64,000 nucleotides of DNA from Winogradskyella psychrotolerans (GTDB lineage Bacteria; Bacteroidota; Bacteroidia; Flavobacteriales; Flavobacteriaceae): positions 24,008 to 88,007 of the forward strand of contig NZ_JAHKPN010000010.1 in assembly GCF_018860545.1 (NCBI RefSeq), in the 5' to 3' direction. Of this stretch, positions 28,645 to 36,634 are shown piece by piece. The notes under the pieces are model-generated. The model saw only the letters and a program-made list of their open reading frames with translations, made no database searches and was not told the DNA's origin. A program made the translations under genes and the position numbers. The number at the start of each line of letters is the position of its first letter. Positions within the stretch are counted from its first letter, which is position 1.

Positions 28645-29067
28645 TTAGCTTGAAATAAAACTCTCAATTGCCAACTCATAACTCTGTAAGCCAAAGCCCA
28701 AAATCACTCCTTTAGCATTTGGAGATATAAACGATTTATGTCGAAATTTTTCTCTTGAAAATGTATTAGAAATATGCACTTCTACAACCGGAGTTGTAAT
28801 GGCTTTAACAGCATCACCAATTCCGACAGAGGTATGTGTGTAAGCAGCGGCATTTAGAATAATACCGTCATACGAAAAACCAACTTCCTGAATTTTATCA
28901 ATAAGCTCTCCTTCTATATTAGATTGAAAATGTTCTAGCTTTACATTAGGATATTTTTGCACTACAGTATCAAAAAATTCCATAAACGTTAAATTACCGT
29001 AAATATTGGTTTCGCGCTTGCCTAAGAGATTCAAATTTGGACCGTTAATAATGATAAGTTCCTTCAT
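28645..29067 (-). CDS. aroQ: 3-Dehydroquinate dehydratase, type II
   Basis: The enzyme removes water from 3-dehydroquinate in the third step of the shikimate pathway. The 140-residue length is normal for type II. The catalytic Tyr is residue 23 in KRETNIYGNLTF. Other blocks are NGPNLNLLGKRE, LNAAAYTHTSVGIGDA, VEVHISNTFSREKFRHKSF, with the catalytic His in VEVHISN, and GFGLQSYELA. Beta-barrel genes lie on both sides on the same strand. The pairing with xerD nearby is frequent in flavobacteria as far as I recall. Confidence 0.97.
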   Translation of the reverse strand: MKELIIINGPNLNLLGKRETNIYGNLTFMEFFDTVVQKYPNVKLEHFQSNIEGELIDKIQEVGFSYDGIILNAAAYTHTSVGIGDAVKAITTPVVEVHISNTFSREKFRHKSFISPNAKGVILGFGLQSYELAIESFISS

Positions 29068-29094
29068 ACTGTAAATATATTAAATTATGCGCAT

Positions 29095-29129
29095 AAAAAA
29101 ACCGAAGGAAATACTTCGGCTTTTTTTAT
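29095..29129 (-). terminator. Terminator of the beta-barrel gene at 29149-29697
   Basis: CCGAAG pairs with CTTCGG around a short loop (29102-29119), flanked by an A run and a T run. On the minus strand it follows the stop codon of the barrel gene and precedes aroQ. Confidence 0.8.
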
Positions 29130-29148
29130 TTTTAAAATGTCGTAAGTG

Positions 29149-29697
29149 CTAGAAATGTAAAGCAAAACCAACATTGAATTGCAGCACACCTTCATCGGTA
29201 TAATCTTCGTTTAAAGAGACATTGTATCTTAAACCTGGTTCAATAGAAACATTATCGCTAATAAACCATGCATAACCGGCACCAACACCTAACCATAATG
29301 GTGTTTCGCCTGCATAATTTTCAGCTCCATCACCTGAAGCACCTGTTAAATCTACTGTTACAGGAATCATACTATTAAAGTAGTACTTTGCCCCTAAACG
29401 GTAAGAAAATGCACTTGTAGAATCACCTTCATCGGGACTATAGCCGCCATAACCTAACCCTGCTTTAATAGCAAGATCATCCATAATAAAATAGCCACCA
29501 TCTAAACCGATATTGTAGCTAGAACTACCATCACTCGATGAGAAATAAAGCCCTGTCGTTCCTAACATTTGATTACCTGTATTTGCCTCAATTAACCATT
29601 TACCTTCCGATGTTTGTCCACCTGAAGTATCGTCTTGAGCATTTACATTTGTGAATCCGAAAACTGCGAGTGCAGCCATTAACATTAATTTTTTCAT
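29149..29697 (-). CDS. Outer-membrane beta-barrel protein
   Basis: The start is set at 29697, giving MKKLMLMAALAVFGFTNVNAQ as a standard signal peptide and a 182-residue product. An upstream in-frame ATG at 29754 would add 19 residues before the signal. The mature part has alternating strands (WLIEANTGNQMLGTTGLYF, SYNIGLDGGYFIMDDLAIKAGLGYG, FSYRLGAKYYFNSMIPVTVDL, LWLGVGAGYAWFISDNVSIEPGLRYN) and a terminal FNVGFALHF. A TAATTTTG box lies at 29759-29752 but has no -33 partner at normal spacing. A dedicated terminator follows. Confidence 0.85.
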   Translation of the reverse strand: MKKLMLMAALAVFGFTNVNAQDDTSGGQTSEGKWLIEANTGNQMLGTTGLYFSSSDGSSSYNIGLDGGYFIMDDLAIKAGLGYGGYSPDEGDSTSAFSYRLGAKYYFNSMIPVTVDLTGASGDGAENYAGETPLWLGVGAGYAWFISDNVSIEPGLRYNVSLNEDYTDEGVLQFNVGFALHF

Positions 29698-29837
29698 GAT
29701 ATATAATTTTTTAATATTTAAGTTTTGGGCTTTCTGCCAAATTCGTTGATACAAAATTATAGCTATTAAACAATAGGATTAATGACGTGGATCATTTTGA
29801 ATTAGTTTTTATAATCCTAAAAAAACGGCATAAAAAA

Positions 29838-29862
29838 ACCGAAGCGCTAGCTTCGGTTTTAA
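29838..29862 (-). terminator. Terminator of the beta-barrel gene at 29888-30508
   Basis: AACCGAAGC pairs with GCTTCGGTT with a two-base-pair symmetric loop (GCTA region), bordered by A and T runs. Confidence 0.8.
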
Positions 29863-29887
29863 TTATATTGATTTGTTGTTTTGAGTC

Positions 29888-30508
29888 TTATAATTTGAAT
29901 AAGATACCAAAAGCAGCGTTACCACCAAATGGGTTAGCAACATCACCAAAACCTAAGTTAAATTCTGAAACAGCTTCTGCTCCATCAACATCAGCCTTAG
30001 CGCTTGCAAAAGATACGACGTTTTTTAAACCAAAAGATAAAGCGATGTTTTCAGTTACGAAATAGTTAATACCTAAGTCTAAACCAGCTCCGAAACCATT
30101 TACTTTGAAATCATTTAATTTATCCTCTTGGCTAGCATAACCAACACCAAATTCAGTATAAGTCTTAAAACGCTCACCTAAATCTAAAAAGTAGTAACGT
30201 GCAAATACACCAACACCAAAAGTAGACTGGTCTGCTGTATCAGTTCCTGCAGTTTCTTCCTTAGAAGAGATAAATGATAATTCACCACCAATAGCTAAAT
30301 CTTCACTCATGAAATACCCTAATTTTGGGCTAACCTCAAAACTGTTTTCTTTTACCTCTGTGTTTTTGTCATTTGAACTGTTAAAACCAACCATACCTTC
30401 AAGAAAGATATCACCTTCACCAAAACTATAAGTTTTAACTTCTTCTTGTGCATTTACACTTGTAAATCCTAATACTGCAACTGCAGCTGTAAATAATAAT
30501 TTTTTCAT
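29888..30508 (-). CDS. Outer-membrane beta-barrel protein
   Basis: The 206-residue protein has a signal peptide (MKKLLFTAAVAVLGFTSVNAQ) and repeated amphipathic strands: IFLEGMVGFNSSND, FEVSPKLGYFMSEDLAIGGELSFIS, FGVGVFARYYFLDLGERFKTYTEFGVGYAS, GFGAGLDLGINYFVTENIALSFGLKN, and a terminal AAFGILFKL. Its own promoter lies at 30543-30572, with a TACCGATGA motif further upstream, and a terminator follows. A 92-codon plus-strand frame inside it is a shadow. Function unknown. Confidence 0.87.
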   Translation of the reverse strand: MKKLLFTAAVAVLGFTSVNAQEEVKTYSFGEGDIFLEGMVGFNSSNDKNTEVKENSFEVSPKLGYFMSEDLAIGGELSFISSKEETAGTDTADQSTFGVGVFARYYFLDLGERFKTYTEFGVGYASQEDKLNDFKVNGFGAGLDLGINYFVTENIALSFGLKNVVSFASAKADVDGAEAVSEFNLGFGDVANPFGGNAAFGILFKL

Positions 30509-30542
30509 AATAAATGTTTAAATTGATAATTAAATTGGTCGG

Positions 30543-30572
30543 CAAAAGTAGACTTTAGTTTTATAGTACAAA
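30543..30572 (-). promoter_or_regulatory. Promoter of the beta-barrel gene at 29888-30508
   Basis: On the minus strand TTTG (30572-30569) is followed after 18 nt by TACTTTTG (30550-30543). The leader would be about 28 nt. Confidence 0.65.
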
Positions 30573-30600
30573 CCCTATAATTGTTAAAATTATAGGCATT

Positions 30601-30610
30601 TCATCGGTAA
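30601..30610 (-). promoter_or_regulatory. TACCGATGA motif upstream of the beta-barrel promoter
   Basis: On the minus strand the sequence is TTACCGATGA, identical over ten bases to the site before the giant surface protein. Here it lies about 28 bp upstream of the -33 box. Confidence 0.4.
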
Positions 30611-30750
30611 AAACAAACCTTATAACACCAAAACAATCTAAACATCTGATTTCTAAAACATCAAAAAATAAGTCGAAATTAAAACCAAGAATCATATTGA
30701 ATTTAAACTGTTGATATACTAATAATTCAAAGATTTAAATCTATTGAACA

Positions 30751-30779
30751 AAAAAAGAGAGGCGAATTGCCTCTCTTTA
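30751..30779 (-). terminator. Terminator of the beta-barrel gene at 30806-31318
   Basis: AGAGAGGC pairs with GCCTCTCT around a GAATT-centred loop, preceded on the plus strand by an A run that becomes the T run on the minus transcript. Confidence 0.85.
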
Positions 30780-30805
30780 AAATATTACTTATATATGTGG
30801 TCTAT

Positions 30806-31318
30806 CTAGAAATTATATCCGACACCAACATTAATATAATTAGCCTTAGCAGTCAAATCTTCATCACCTGTATATGAATTATTTAATTGCAATGCGTATC
30901 TTGCTTCAATAAAGAAATTTTCGTTAATATCATACCCAACTCCAATTCCTAAATCTATTTCAATTGATGAATAATCATCTCCTGTTTCTTCTAGTGAAAA
31001 AACAAATTGAGGACCTGCTTGAATATTAAAACCTTCAGCAACATAATACTTTGCCATAATTGGTAACATTAATGCACTTGAACCATCAATAGTCGCATAC
31101 AGTAATTCTGGTTGAATGTGGAATTCTTCAGAAATACCTATATCAGCAACTCCACCAAAATAGAAACCAGAATCAGAGTAAGAAATCTCTTCCCCTCCAT
31201 ATTCAACTTTTGCGTCTCCACTTAAAAAACCAGCAGTTACTCCAAAAGATACTTCTTGCGCATCCACACTAGCAAATGAGCATACTGCCAAAGCAGCACA
31301 TAAAAATAATTTTTTCAT
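30806..31318 (-). CDS. Small outer-membrane beta-barrel protein
   Basis: The 170-residue protein has a signal peptide (MKKLFLCAALAVCSFASVDAQ). The mature strands are EVSFGVTAGFLSGDAKVEY, GFYFGGVADIGISEEFHIQPELLYA, MLPIMAKYYVAEGFNIQAGPQFVFSL, DLGIGVGYDINENFFIEARYAL and a terminal INVGVGYNF. The QPELLY and IQAGPQF blocks are shared with the other barrels in the cluster. A TTAGTTTG sequence near 31350 is a one-mismatch -7 box. It is the member closest to xerD. Function unknown. Confidence 0.86.
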   Translation of the reverse strand: MKKLFLCAALAVCSFASVDAQEVSFGVTAGFLSGDAKVEYGGEEISYSDSGFYFGGVADIGISEEFHIQPELLYATIDGSSALMLPIMAKYYVAEGFNIQAGPQFVFSLEETGDDYSSIEIDLGIGVGYDINENFFIEARYALQLNNSYTGDEDLTAKANYINVGVGYNF

Positions 31319-31536
31319 AATAATATAAGTTTAAATTGATTACTACAAACTAAAGCCTTTTTTTTCTCTTATGAAAATTTTACTGCATAGTTATTAACAT
31401 TTTTTTTAACATTTAAAAATAACACTCTTATTTACAGCTATTTAAAATTACACTTATTAACAATTAAGCTCGAAAACAGGATAAATTACATCGTCCTTTT
31501 ACCCCTATTTAAACGCTAAAATCACTATTTTTAACC

Positions 31537-32445
31537 ATGAAATGGGAGCAAGCATTAACAGATTACGCACACTACCTTCGTATAGAACGTGGATTGTCTA
31601 AAAACTCGATAGCAAACTATAGTTACGACATTAAAAAGCTCATCTTATATATTGATGATCACAACATTAACATGTCGCCTATTACTATCGACACCAATTC
31701 TGTTAAAGATTTCATTTATTCTGTTTCAAAATCTATTAATCCTAGGTCACAAGCCCGTTTAATCTCTGGACTTCGAAATTTTTTTGACTATCTCATTTTT
31801 GAAAACTATAGAGCTCATAATCCTTTAGATTTAATTGAATCTCCAAAAATTGGAAGAAAACTACCAGATACATTATCTATTTCAGATATAGATAACTTAA
31901 TTAATGCCATCGATTTAAGTTACCAATATAACGGTGTTAATCTCGGTGAACGCAATAGAGCAATTATTGAAACCTTATATAGTTGTGGTTTGCGCGTTAG
32001 CGAATTAATTGAGTTAAAAATATCGGACATATTTTTTGAAGAAGGTTTTATAAAAGTTACTGGTAAAGGAGACAAACAACGTTTTGTCCCAATAGGTCTG
32101 AACACTCAAAAATTCATAAATATTTGGATTGCTATTAGAAACCATATTGAAGTTCAACCTCATTCTAAAGACATTCTATTTTTAAATTACAAAGGAGGAA
32201 AACTCACAAGAGCTATGATTTTTACGATTATAAAACAATTAGTAGAAAAAACAGGATTGAATAAAAACGTATCTCCACACACCTTTAGACATTCTTTCGC
32301 GACTCATTTATTAGAAAATGGTGCAGACTTAAGAGCCATTCAAATGATGCTTGGCCATGAAAGCATTACAACTACTGAAATATACATGCATGTTGATCGC
32401 TCTCATTTAAGCGAGGTTTTAAACAAGTTTCATCCAAGAAAATAA
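31537..32445 (+). CDS. xerD: Tyrosine recombinase XerC/XerD type
   Basis: The 302-residue protein is a Xer-type site-specific recombinase, which resolves chromosome dimers at dif. The N-terminal SAM-like core-binding domain (1-95) begins WEQALTDYAHYLRIERGLSKNSI. The catalytic domain has the first Arg at about 153 in SCGLRVSELIEL, Lys in VTGKGDKQRFVP, the HTFRHSFATHLL box at about 248-259, LGHESITTTEIYMHV with the second His, and the nucleophile Tyr near 284. Housekeeping length and its place near aroQ argue for XerD rather than a mobile-element integrase. The promoter was not identified. Confidence 0.92.
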   Translation: MKWEQALTDYAHYLRIERGLSKNSIANYSYDIKKLILYIDDHNINMSPITIDTNSVKDFIYSVSKSINPRSQARLISGLRNFFDYLIFENYRAHNPLDLIESPKIGRKLPDTLSISDIDNLINAIDLSYQYNGVNLGERNRAIIETLYSCGLRVSELIELKISDIFFEEGFIKVTGKGDKQRFVPIGLNTQKFINIWIAIRNHIEVQPHSKDILFLNYKGGKLTRAMIFTIIKQLVEKTGLNKNVSPHTFRHSFATHLLENGADLRAIQMMLGHESITTTEIYMHVDRSHLSEVLNKFHPRK

Positions 32446-32655
32446 TAGTATTAGTAGCAATAAGCCATTGACTATATTAACTTTAACTAAATATTTTACG
32501 TTAATTTAATAGAATCCATTAAATTTATAGTTCTATAATTCACTCAAAATTAATTGAGAATTTTAATAGTATTTTACCCTTGAAAATAATATTTAATTAT
32601 CAATATATTTTGTGACAAAGCCCGGAGTTTAGTGTCTTATAACAAAATATAGCCT

Positions 32656-33846
32656 ATGAAATTGTCTGGAATAAATCTAATCAACTACAACTCAATTAAG
32701 TATAAAAATAAAAAATCTTTAGATCATTTTAACGACGATAGAAAGCACGAAATTGCTTTAGAAATTTCCAATGTAGGGCTATGGGAATGGGATATCAAAA
32801 AAAATAAAACGTATTATTCCGAAGAATTTAAAAACATTATCAATTTTTCTGGTAATGAATTAAAAAGCACACCTCAAGCTTGGAGGGAGCGTGTTCACCC
32901 AGACGATTTTGAAGATTACACGTCTAGAATAAACGCACATTTAGTTGGGGAAGCCGAACTATATGAGCATGAATATCGGGTTTTATGTAAAGATGGGAGT
33001 TATAAATGGATATTGGCAAAAGGAAAGGTTATAGAAAAAAATACCAGTAACGAACCTACAAAAGCTATCGGAACTATTATTGATATTACGAATATAAGAA
33101 AGCGAAAGGACCTTATAACAAAGACGCTTCAGGTGATGAGCAGTGAGAATAAAAGGCTTCAAAATTTCACACACATTGTCTCTCATAATTTAAAAACACA
33201 TATTGGTAACTTCAAAAATATTCTAGAATTTTATGACGACGCTAATAATGAATCTGAAAAAGAAGAACTTATTGGGCATCTGAAATCAATTTCGGAATCC
33301 TTAACAACTACTATCGTTGATTTAGATGACATAATTAGCATAAAATCTAAAGCCAATCTCAACCAGTTTAATGAACACATCAATTTACATCATTGTGTTA
33401 ATAAAATAACGGAGAGTTTAACTTTAGACAGCACTAAAAACGAGGTTACAATCCATAATGCTCTAAGACAAGACGAAACTTTATTCTCCAATCGCTCTTA
33501 TTTAGAAAGCGTGTTTTATAATATTATTTCAAACGGTATAAAATATGCGGATCCTAATAAAAAATCTCAAATCATTATTCAGTCCATTCACACCAAAGAC
33601 ACCATAAAAATTATGATTTCAGATAATGGTATTGGTATAGACACTACCAAATTTAAAGATCAATTATTCGATATGTACCAAACATTTCATGGTACAGACC
33701 GTAAAGACTCTAGAGGTATTGGTCTCTATATTACCAAAACACAAGTTGAAGCGTTAGATGGTGAAATTGAACTAGAAAGCAAACTTAACGAAGGTACAGC
33801 CTTCATTCTAACATTCAAAAAGCACAAAACATTGGTGGCAGACTAA
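32656..33846 (+). CDS. PAS-domain sensor histidine kinase, cytosolic
   Basis: The 396-residue protein has no signal or membrane segment. A PAS/PAC module spans about 35-150 (ALEISNVGLWEWDIKKNKTYYSEEF, HEYRVLCKDGSYKWILAKGKVIE, IGTIIDITNIRKRK). The phospho-acceptor region is LQNFTHIVSHNLKTHIGNFKNIL at about 172-194, with the acceptor His in SHNLK. The ATPase part has an N box in YNIISNGIKYADP, a G1 box SDNGIGID and a G2 box DSRGIGLYITK. No response regulator is adjacent, so it is an orphan. The PAS signal is unknown. Confidence 0.92.
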   Translation: MKLSGINLINYNSIKYKNKKSLDHFNDDRKHEIALEISNVGLWEWDIKKNKTYYSEEFKNIINFSGNELKSTPQAWRERVHPDDFEDYTSRINAHLVGEAELYEHEYRVLCKDGSYKWILAKGKVIEKNTSNEPTKAIGTIIDITNIRKRKDLITKTLQVMSSENKRLQNFTHIVSHNLKTHIGNFKNILEFYDDANNESEKEELIGHLKSISESLTTTIVDLDDIISIKSKANLNQFNEHINLHHCVNKITESLTLDSTKNEVTIHNALRQDETLFSNRSYLESVFYNIISNGIKYADPNKKSQIIIQSIHTKDTIKIMISDNGIGIDTTKFKDQLFDMYQTFHGTDRKDSRGIGLYITKTQVEALDGEIELESKLNEGTAFILTFKKHKTLVAD

Positions 33847-33985
33847 AGCTAAGTATTGCTTTTTCAGTCGAAATCTTTAATACATAAATTTGCTGGTATT
33901 ACGCTCGTAATTGTGAATCAATAGAGTCATTTTTATCTTCCATAAAACATCAATTTGTTGCTGTAGATAATTAAAAAAAAGGCAT

Positions 33986-34017
33986 AAAAAAATCCGGTAT
34001 AAACCGGATTTTTTTAT
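33986..34017. terminator. Terminator between the histidine kinase gene and rny
   Basis: AATCCGGT pairs with ACCGGATT around ATAA, with A and T runs. It fits the end of the convergent rny transcript on the minus strand and can also stop the kinase transcript. Confidence 0.85.
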
Positions 34018-34033
34018 TATTCTATAATTCTTA

Positions 34034-35611
34034 CTATTTAGCAATATTCACTGCTCTAGTTTCTCTAATAACAGTCACTTTCACCTGTCCTGGGTAGGTC
34101 ATATCGGTTTGTATCTTTTGTGAAATCTCAAACGATAAACCTGCGGCTTTCTCATCCGTTACTTTTTCGCTTTCTACTATAACTCGCAATTCTCTACCAG
34201 CTTGTATCGCGTAGGCTTTCTTTACACCTGTAAACCCAAAGGCTACATCTTCTAAATCTTTTAATCGTTGTATATATGAATCTAATACCTGACGTCTTGC
34301 TCCTGGTCTAGCACCTGAAATCGCATCACATACTTGAATAATTGGAGCTAATAATGTCGTCATCTCTATTTCATCGTGGTGTGCTCCAATAGCATTACAA
34401 ACTTCTGGTTTTTCACCATGCTTTTCTGCCCATTGCATTCCCAAGATCGCGTGAGGAGTTTCTACATCAGTTTCAGAAGATGGTACTTTTCCAATATCAT
34501 GTAATAAACCAGCACGTTTCGCTAATTTTGGATTTAAGCCTAATTCGGCAGCCATTACACCACAAAGTTTAGCAACTTCACGCGAGTGTTGTAATAAGTT
34601 TTGTCCGTAAGACGAACGGTATTTCATACGACCTACCATTTTTATTAATTCTGGATGCAATCCATGAATTCCTAAATCGATAACCGTACGTTTACCGACT
34701 TCAATGATTTCTTGTTCAATTTGTTTTTCGGTTTTCTTAACGATCTCTTCAATTCGTGCCGGATGTATTCTACCATCCGTTACTAATTTGTGTAATGATA
34801 AACGTGCAATTTCACGTCTAACAGAGTCAAAACAAGATAAGATAATCGCCTCTGGAGTATCATCTACAATAATCTCAACTCCGGTAGCAGCTTCAATGGC
34901 TCTAATATTTCGGCCTTCTCTACCGATAATTCGACCTTTAACATCATCAGATTCGATATTAAATACAGACACACAGTTATCGACTGCCTCTTCTGTTCCA
35001 ATACGCTGAATGGTGTTAATAATAATCTTCTTAGCTTCTTGTTGTGCCGTTAACTTCGCTTCTTCTACATGATTTTGTATAAAAGCCATCGCATCTGTTT
35101 TGGCTTCTTCTTTAAGCGATTCTACCAATTGACTTTTCGCCTCTTCTGCTGATAACGACGAAATAACTTCTAATTGTTTCACCTGATTCTTGTGCGCTTT
35201 TTCAATTTCCTCTTGTTTTTTATCAAGGAATTCGAGTCTAAAATCGTAATCTTTAGTTTTAGCTTCTAAAGATTGATTAAGCTTTTTAGACTTACTAAGT
35301 TCATTAGAAACATGAGATTCTTTATCTCTAATGCGCTTTTCAGCTTCCGCCATTTTTTTATCGCGAGATAAAATCACTTTTTCATGTTCTGATTTTAACT
35401 CAATAAATTTTTCTTTAGCCTGAAGTATTTTATCTTTTTTTATCGATTCCCCATCTGCTTTAGCTTGTTTTAAAATAGATTTCGATTCGATTTCTGCACT
35501 AGCAATTAGTTTTGAAGCCTTTCCTTTTTCTAAAGCTTTAGCGATTATATATCCTAGTATTACTCCTACTATTACTCCTCCAACAATATATAAAATTGTG
35601 TTAGTGTCCAT
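34034..35611 (-). CDS. rny: Ribonuclease Y
   Basis: RNase Y is the membrane-anchored endoribonuclease that starts decay of many mRNAs. The 525-residue length is normal. An N-terminal membrane segment ([22 protein letters not shown]) is followed by a long coiled coil (about 30-190), the KH domain ([21 protein letters not shown]), and the HD domain with [18 protein letters not shown] and [11 protein letters not shown]. The C-terminal [14 protein letters not shown] is typical. It is downstream of zapA with a 6S RNA candidate in the gap, an order I believe is frequent in Bacteroidota. Confidence 0.97.
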   Translation of the reverse strand: MDTNTILYIVGGVIVGVILGYIIAKALEKGKASKLIASAEIESKSILKQAKADGESIKKDKILQAKEKFIELKSEHEKVILSRDKKMAEAEKRIRDKESHVSNELSKSKKLNQSLEAKTKDYDFRLEFLDKKQEEIEKAHKNQVKQLEVISSLSAEEAKSQLVESLKEEAKTDAMAFIQNHVEEAKLTAQQEAKKIIINTIQRIGTEEAVDNCVSVFNIESDDVKGRIIGREGRNIRAIEAATGVEIIVDDTPEAIILSCFDSVRREIARLSLHKLVTDGRIHPARIEEIVKKTEKQIEQEIIEVGKRTVIDLGIHGLHPELIKMVGRMKYRSSYGQNLLQHSREVAKLCGVMAAELGLNPKLAKRAGLLHDIGKVPSSETDVETPHAILGMQWAEKHGEKPEVCNAIGAHHDEIEMTTLLAPIIQVCDAISGARPGARRQVLDSYIQRLKDLEDVAFGFTGVKKAYAIQAGRELRVIVESEKVTDEKAAGLSFEISQKIQTDMTYPGQVKVTVIRETRAVNIAK

Positions 35612-35635
35612 GTTTGTTATTTAGTTTTAGTGTAT

Positions 35636-35830
35636 AAAAAAAGCCTACATCAGTTATCGGTTTTGTATAAACTCCTTAAAACAAGTTTAGGGCTAACAAG
35701 CTGATCAAAAATCTGTCTAAGATACTGAAACAAGTTCAGCACTAACAGCACGATTTTACAACTTAAACTCACCCTTTTTAAAGAATTGATCGTTGAGTTT
35801 ATCAAAAAATGTAACTAATGTAGGCAGTAA
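35636..35830 (-). ncRNA. ssrS: 6S RNA candidate between zapA and rny
   Basis: The 246-bp gap between zapA and rny can fold into one long closed structure. On the minus strand the 5' end carries GCCTACAT then TAGTTA, and the 3' end carries TAACTGATGTAGGC. The two ends pair as an 8-bp stem (35818-35825 with 35643-35650), a 2-nt mismatch and a further 4 bp (35812-35815 with 35653-35656). The 3' end is followed directly by seven U residues. The enclosed part has inner hairpins, such as AAACTCA with TGAGTTT, and an A/U-rich middle. A span of about 185 nt, long closing stem, terminal U run and position after zapA all fit 6S RNA, which sequesters the main sigma-factor RNA polymerase. Family membership is inferred. 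Confidence 0.75.
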
Positions 35831-35857
35831 CCTTAATTATTTTAAAGAACGTACGAG

Positions 35858-36145
35858 TTAAATATGCTGGTTTAAAAGTTCATTTAAAGCGACTAGCTTT
35901 TCCTGTACTTCATCATTCACATACTCTTTATCTATTGACTTTTGCTCTACTTGAGCTGCAAATTGTAAAGCGCACATCGCTAATACATCTTGCTTATCTC
36001 TTACAGAGTAATTCTGCTCAAATTGTCCAATCATAGCCTCAATTTTTTTTGTGGCTTTTCGTAAACCTTCTTCCTGACTCGGATTTATCGTTAACGGATA
36101 AACTCTATTAGCAATAGAAAGTTTAATTTTTAATTGTTCTGACAT
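35858..36145 (-). CDS. zapA: Cell division protein ZapA
   Basis: The 95-residue protein has the ZapA pattern. The N-terminal strands contain LKIKLSIANRVYPLTINPSQEEGLRKATKKIE, and the C-terminal helix contains SVRDKQDVLAMCALQFAAQVEQK. ZapA bundles FtsZ filaments at the division ring in the cytosol. A coiled-coil protein is encoded 20 bp upstream and a 6S RNA candidate and rny lie downstream. Confidence 0.92.
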   Translation of the reverse strand: MSEQLKIKLSIANRVYPLTINPSQEEGLRKATKKIEAMIGQFEQNYSVRDKQDVLAMCALQFAAQVEQKSIDKEYVNDEVQEKLVALNELLNQHI

Positions 36146-36165
36146 TATAATCTAAATTTACATTA

Positions 36166-36456
36166 TTATTCTGATAATTGCCCAATACAATGGTCAATAT
36201 CTCTAATAAGTGCATTTATTTTGAGTTTCGTTTCTCGTTTATTTTCGTCACTACCAAGCATTGAATTCGCCATTTTGAGTGTATCATGTTTTTCTACCCA
36301 AGTAGAAATTTCATCTTGCTGCTCTAAAAGTCTTTGTTGCTGTTGTTCTAATTGTTCTGAGAGTTTAGCGTTGGTTTGTTTTAAAACCTCCTGCTTATGT
36401 AAAATCTTACTGATTTTATTCTCAAGTGCATCAACAATGTCTTCTATTTTACTCAT
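36166..36456 (-). CDS. Coiled-coil protein upstream of zapA (ZapB-like)
   Basis: The 96-residue protein is almost entirely helical with heptad character (IVDALENKISKILHKQEVLKQTNAKLSEQLEQQQQRLLEQQDEI). The C-terminal part, NALIRDIDHCIGQLSE, is short and conserved-looking. Its length, coiled coil and position 20 bp before zapA suggest a ZapA partner comparable to ZapB, but this is inference from context. The shared promoter lies at 36481-36511. Confidence 0.8.
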   Translation of the reverse strand: MSKIEDIVDALENKISKILHKQEVLKQTNAKLSEQLEQQQQRLLEQQDEISTWVEKHDTLKMANSMLGSDENKRETKLKINALIRDIDHCIGQLSE

Positions 36457-36480
36457 TAAAGCAATTCAATACTATTGAAA

Positions 36481-36511
36481 CAAAGTTAACATACCTAATG
36501 AAAAAATACAA
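36481..36511 (-). promoter_or_regulatory. Promoter of the zapA operon
   Basis: On the minus strand TTG (36511-36509) is followed after 20 nt by TAACTTTG (36488-36481), leaving a leader of about 18 nt. Confidence 0.6.
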
Positions 36512-36634
36512 TTGTTTTACATTTATTTTTTAATATTATAAGTTCAAGTGATTTAAAGCGTTAATAAAAATAATACGATTTTATAATTTGCAAATCGTTC
36601 TCAAATTGATATTTTCGCTATAATAGTTGATTTT

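Noticed and set aside
29787..30065. 92-codon plus-strand frame opposite a beta-barrel gene.
   Set aside because: It runs through the terminator and antisense to a protein with signal peptide and barrel strands, so it is a shadow.
31537..32445. The tyrosine recombinase as the integrase of a mobile element.
   Set aside because: Its length, motifs and housekeeping surroundings fit chromosomal XerD; no attachment repeats or element genes flank it.
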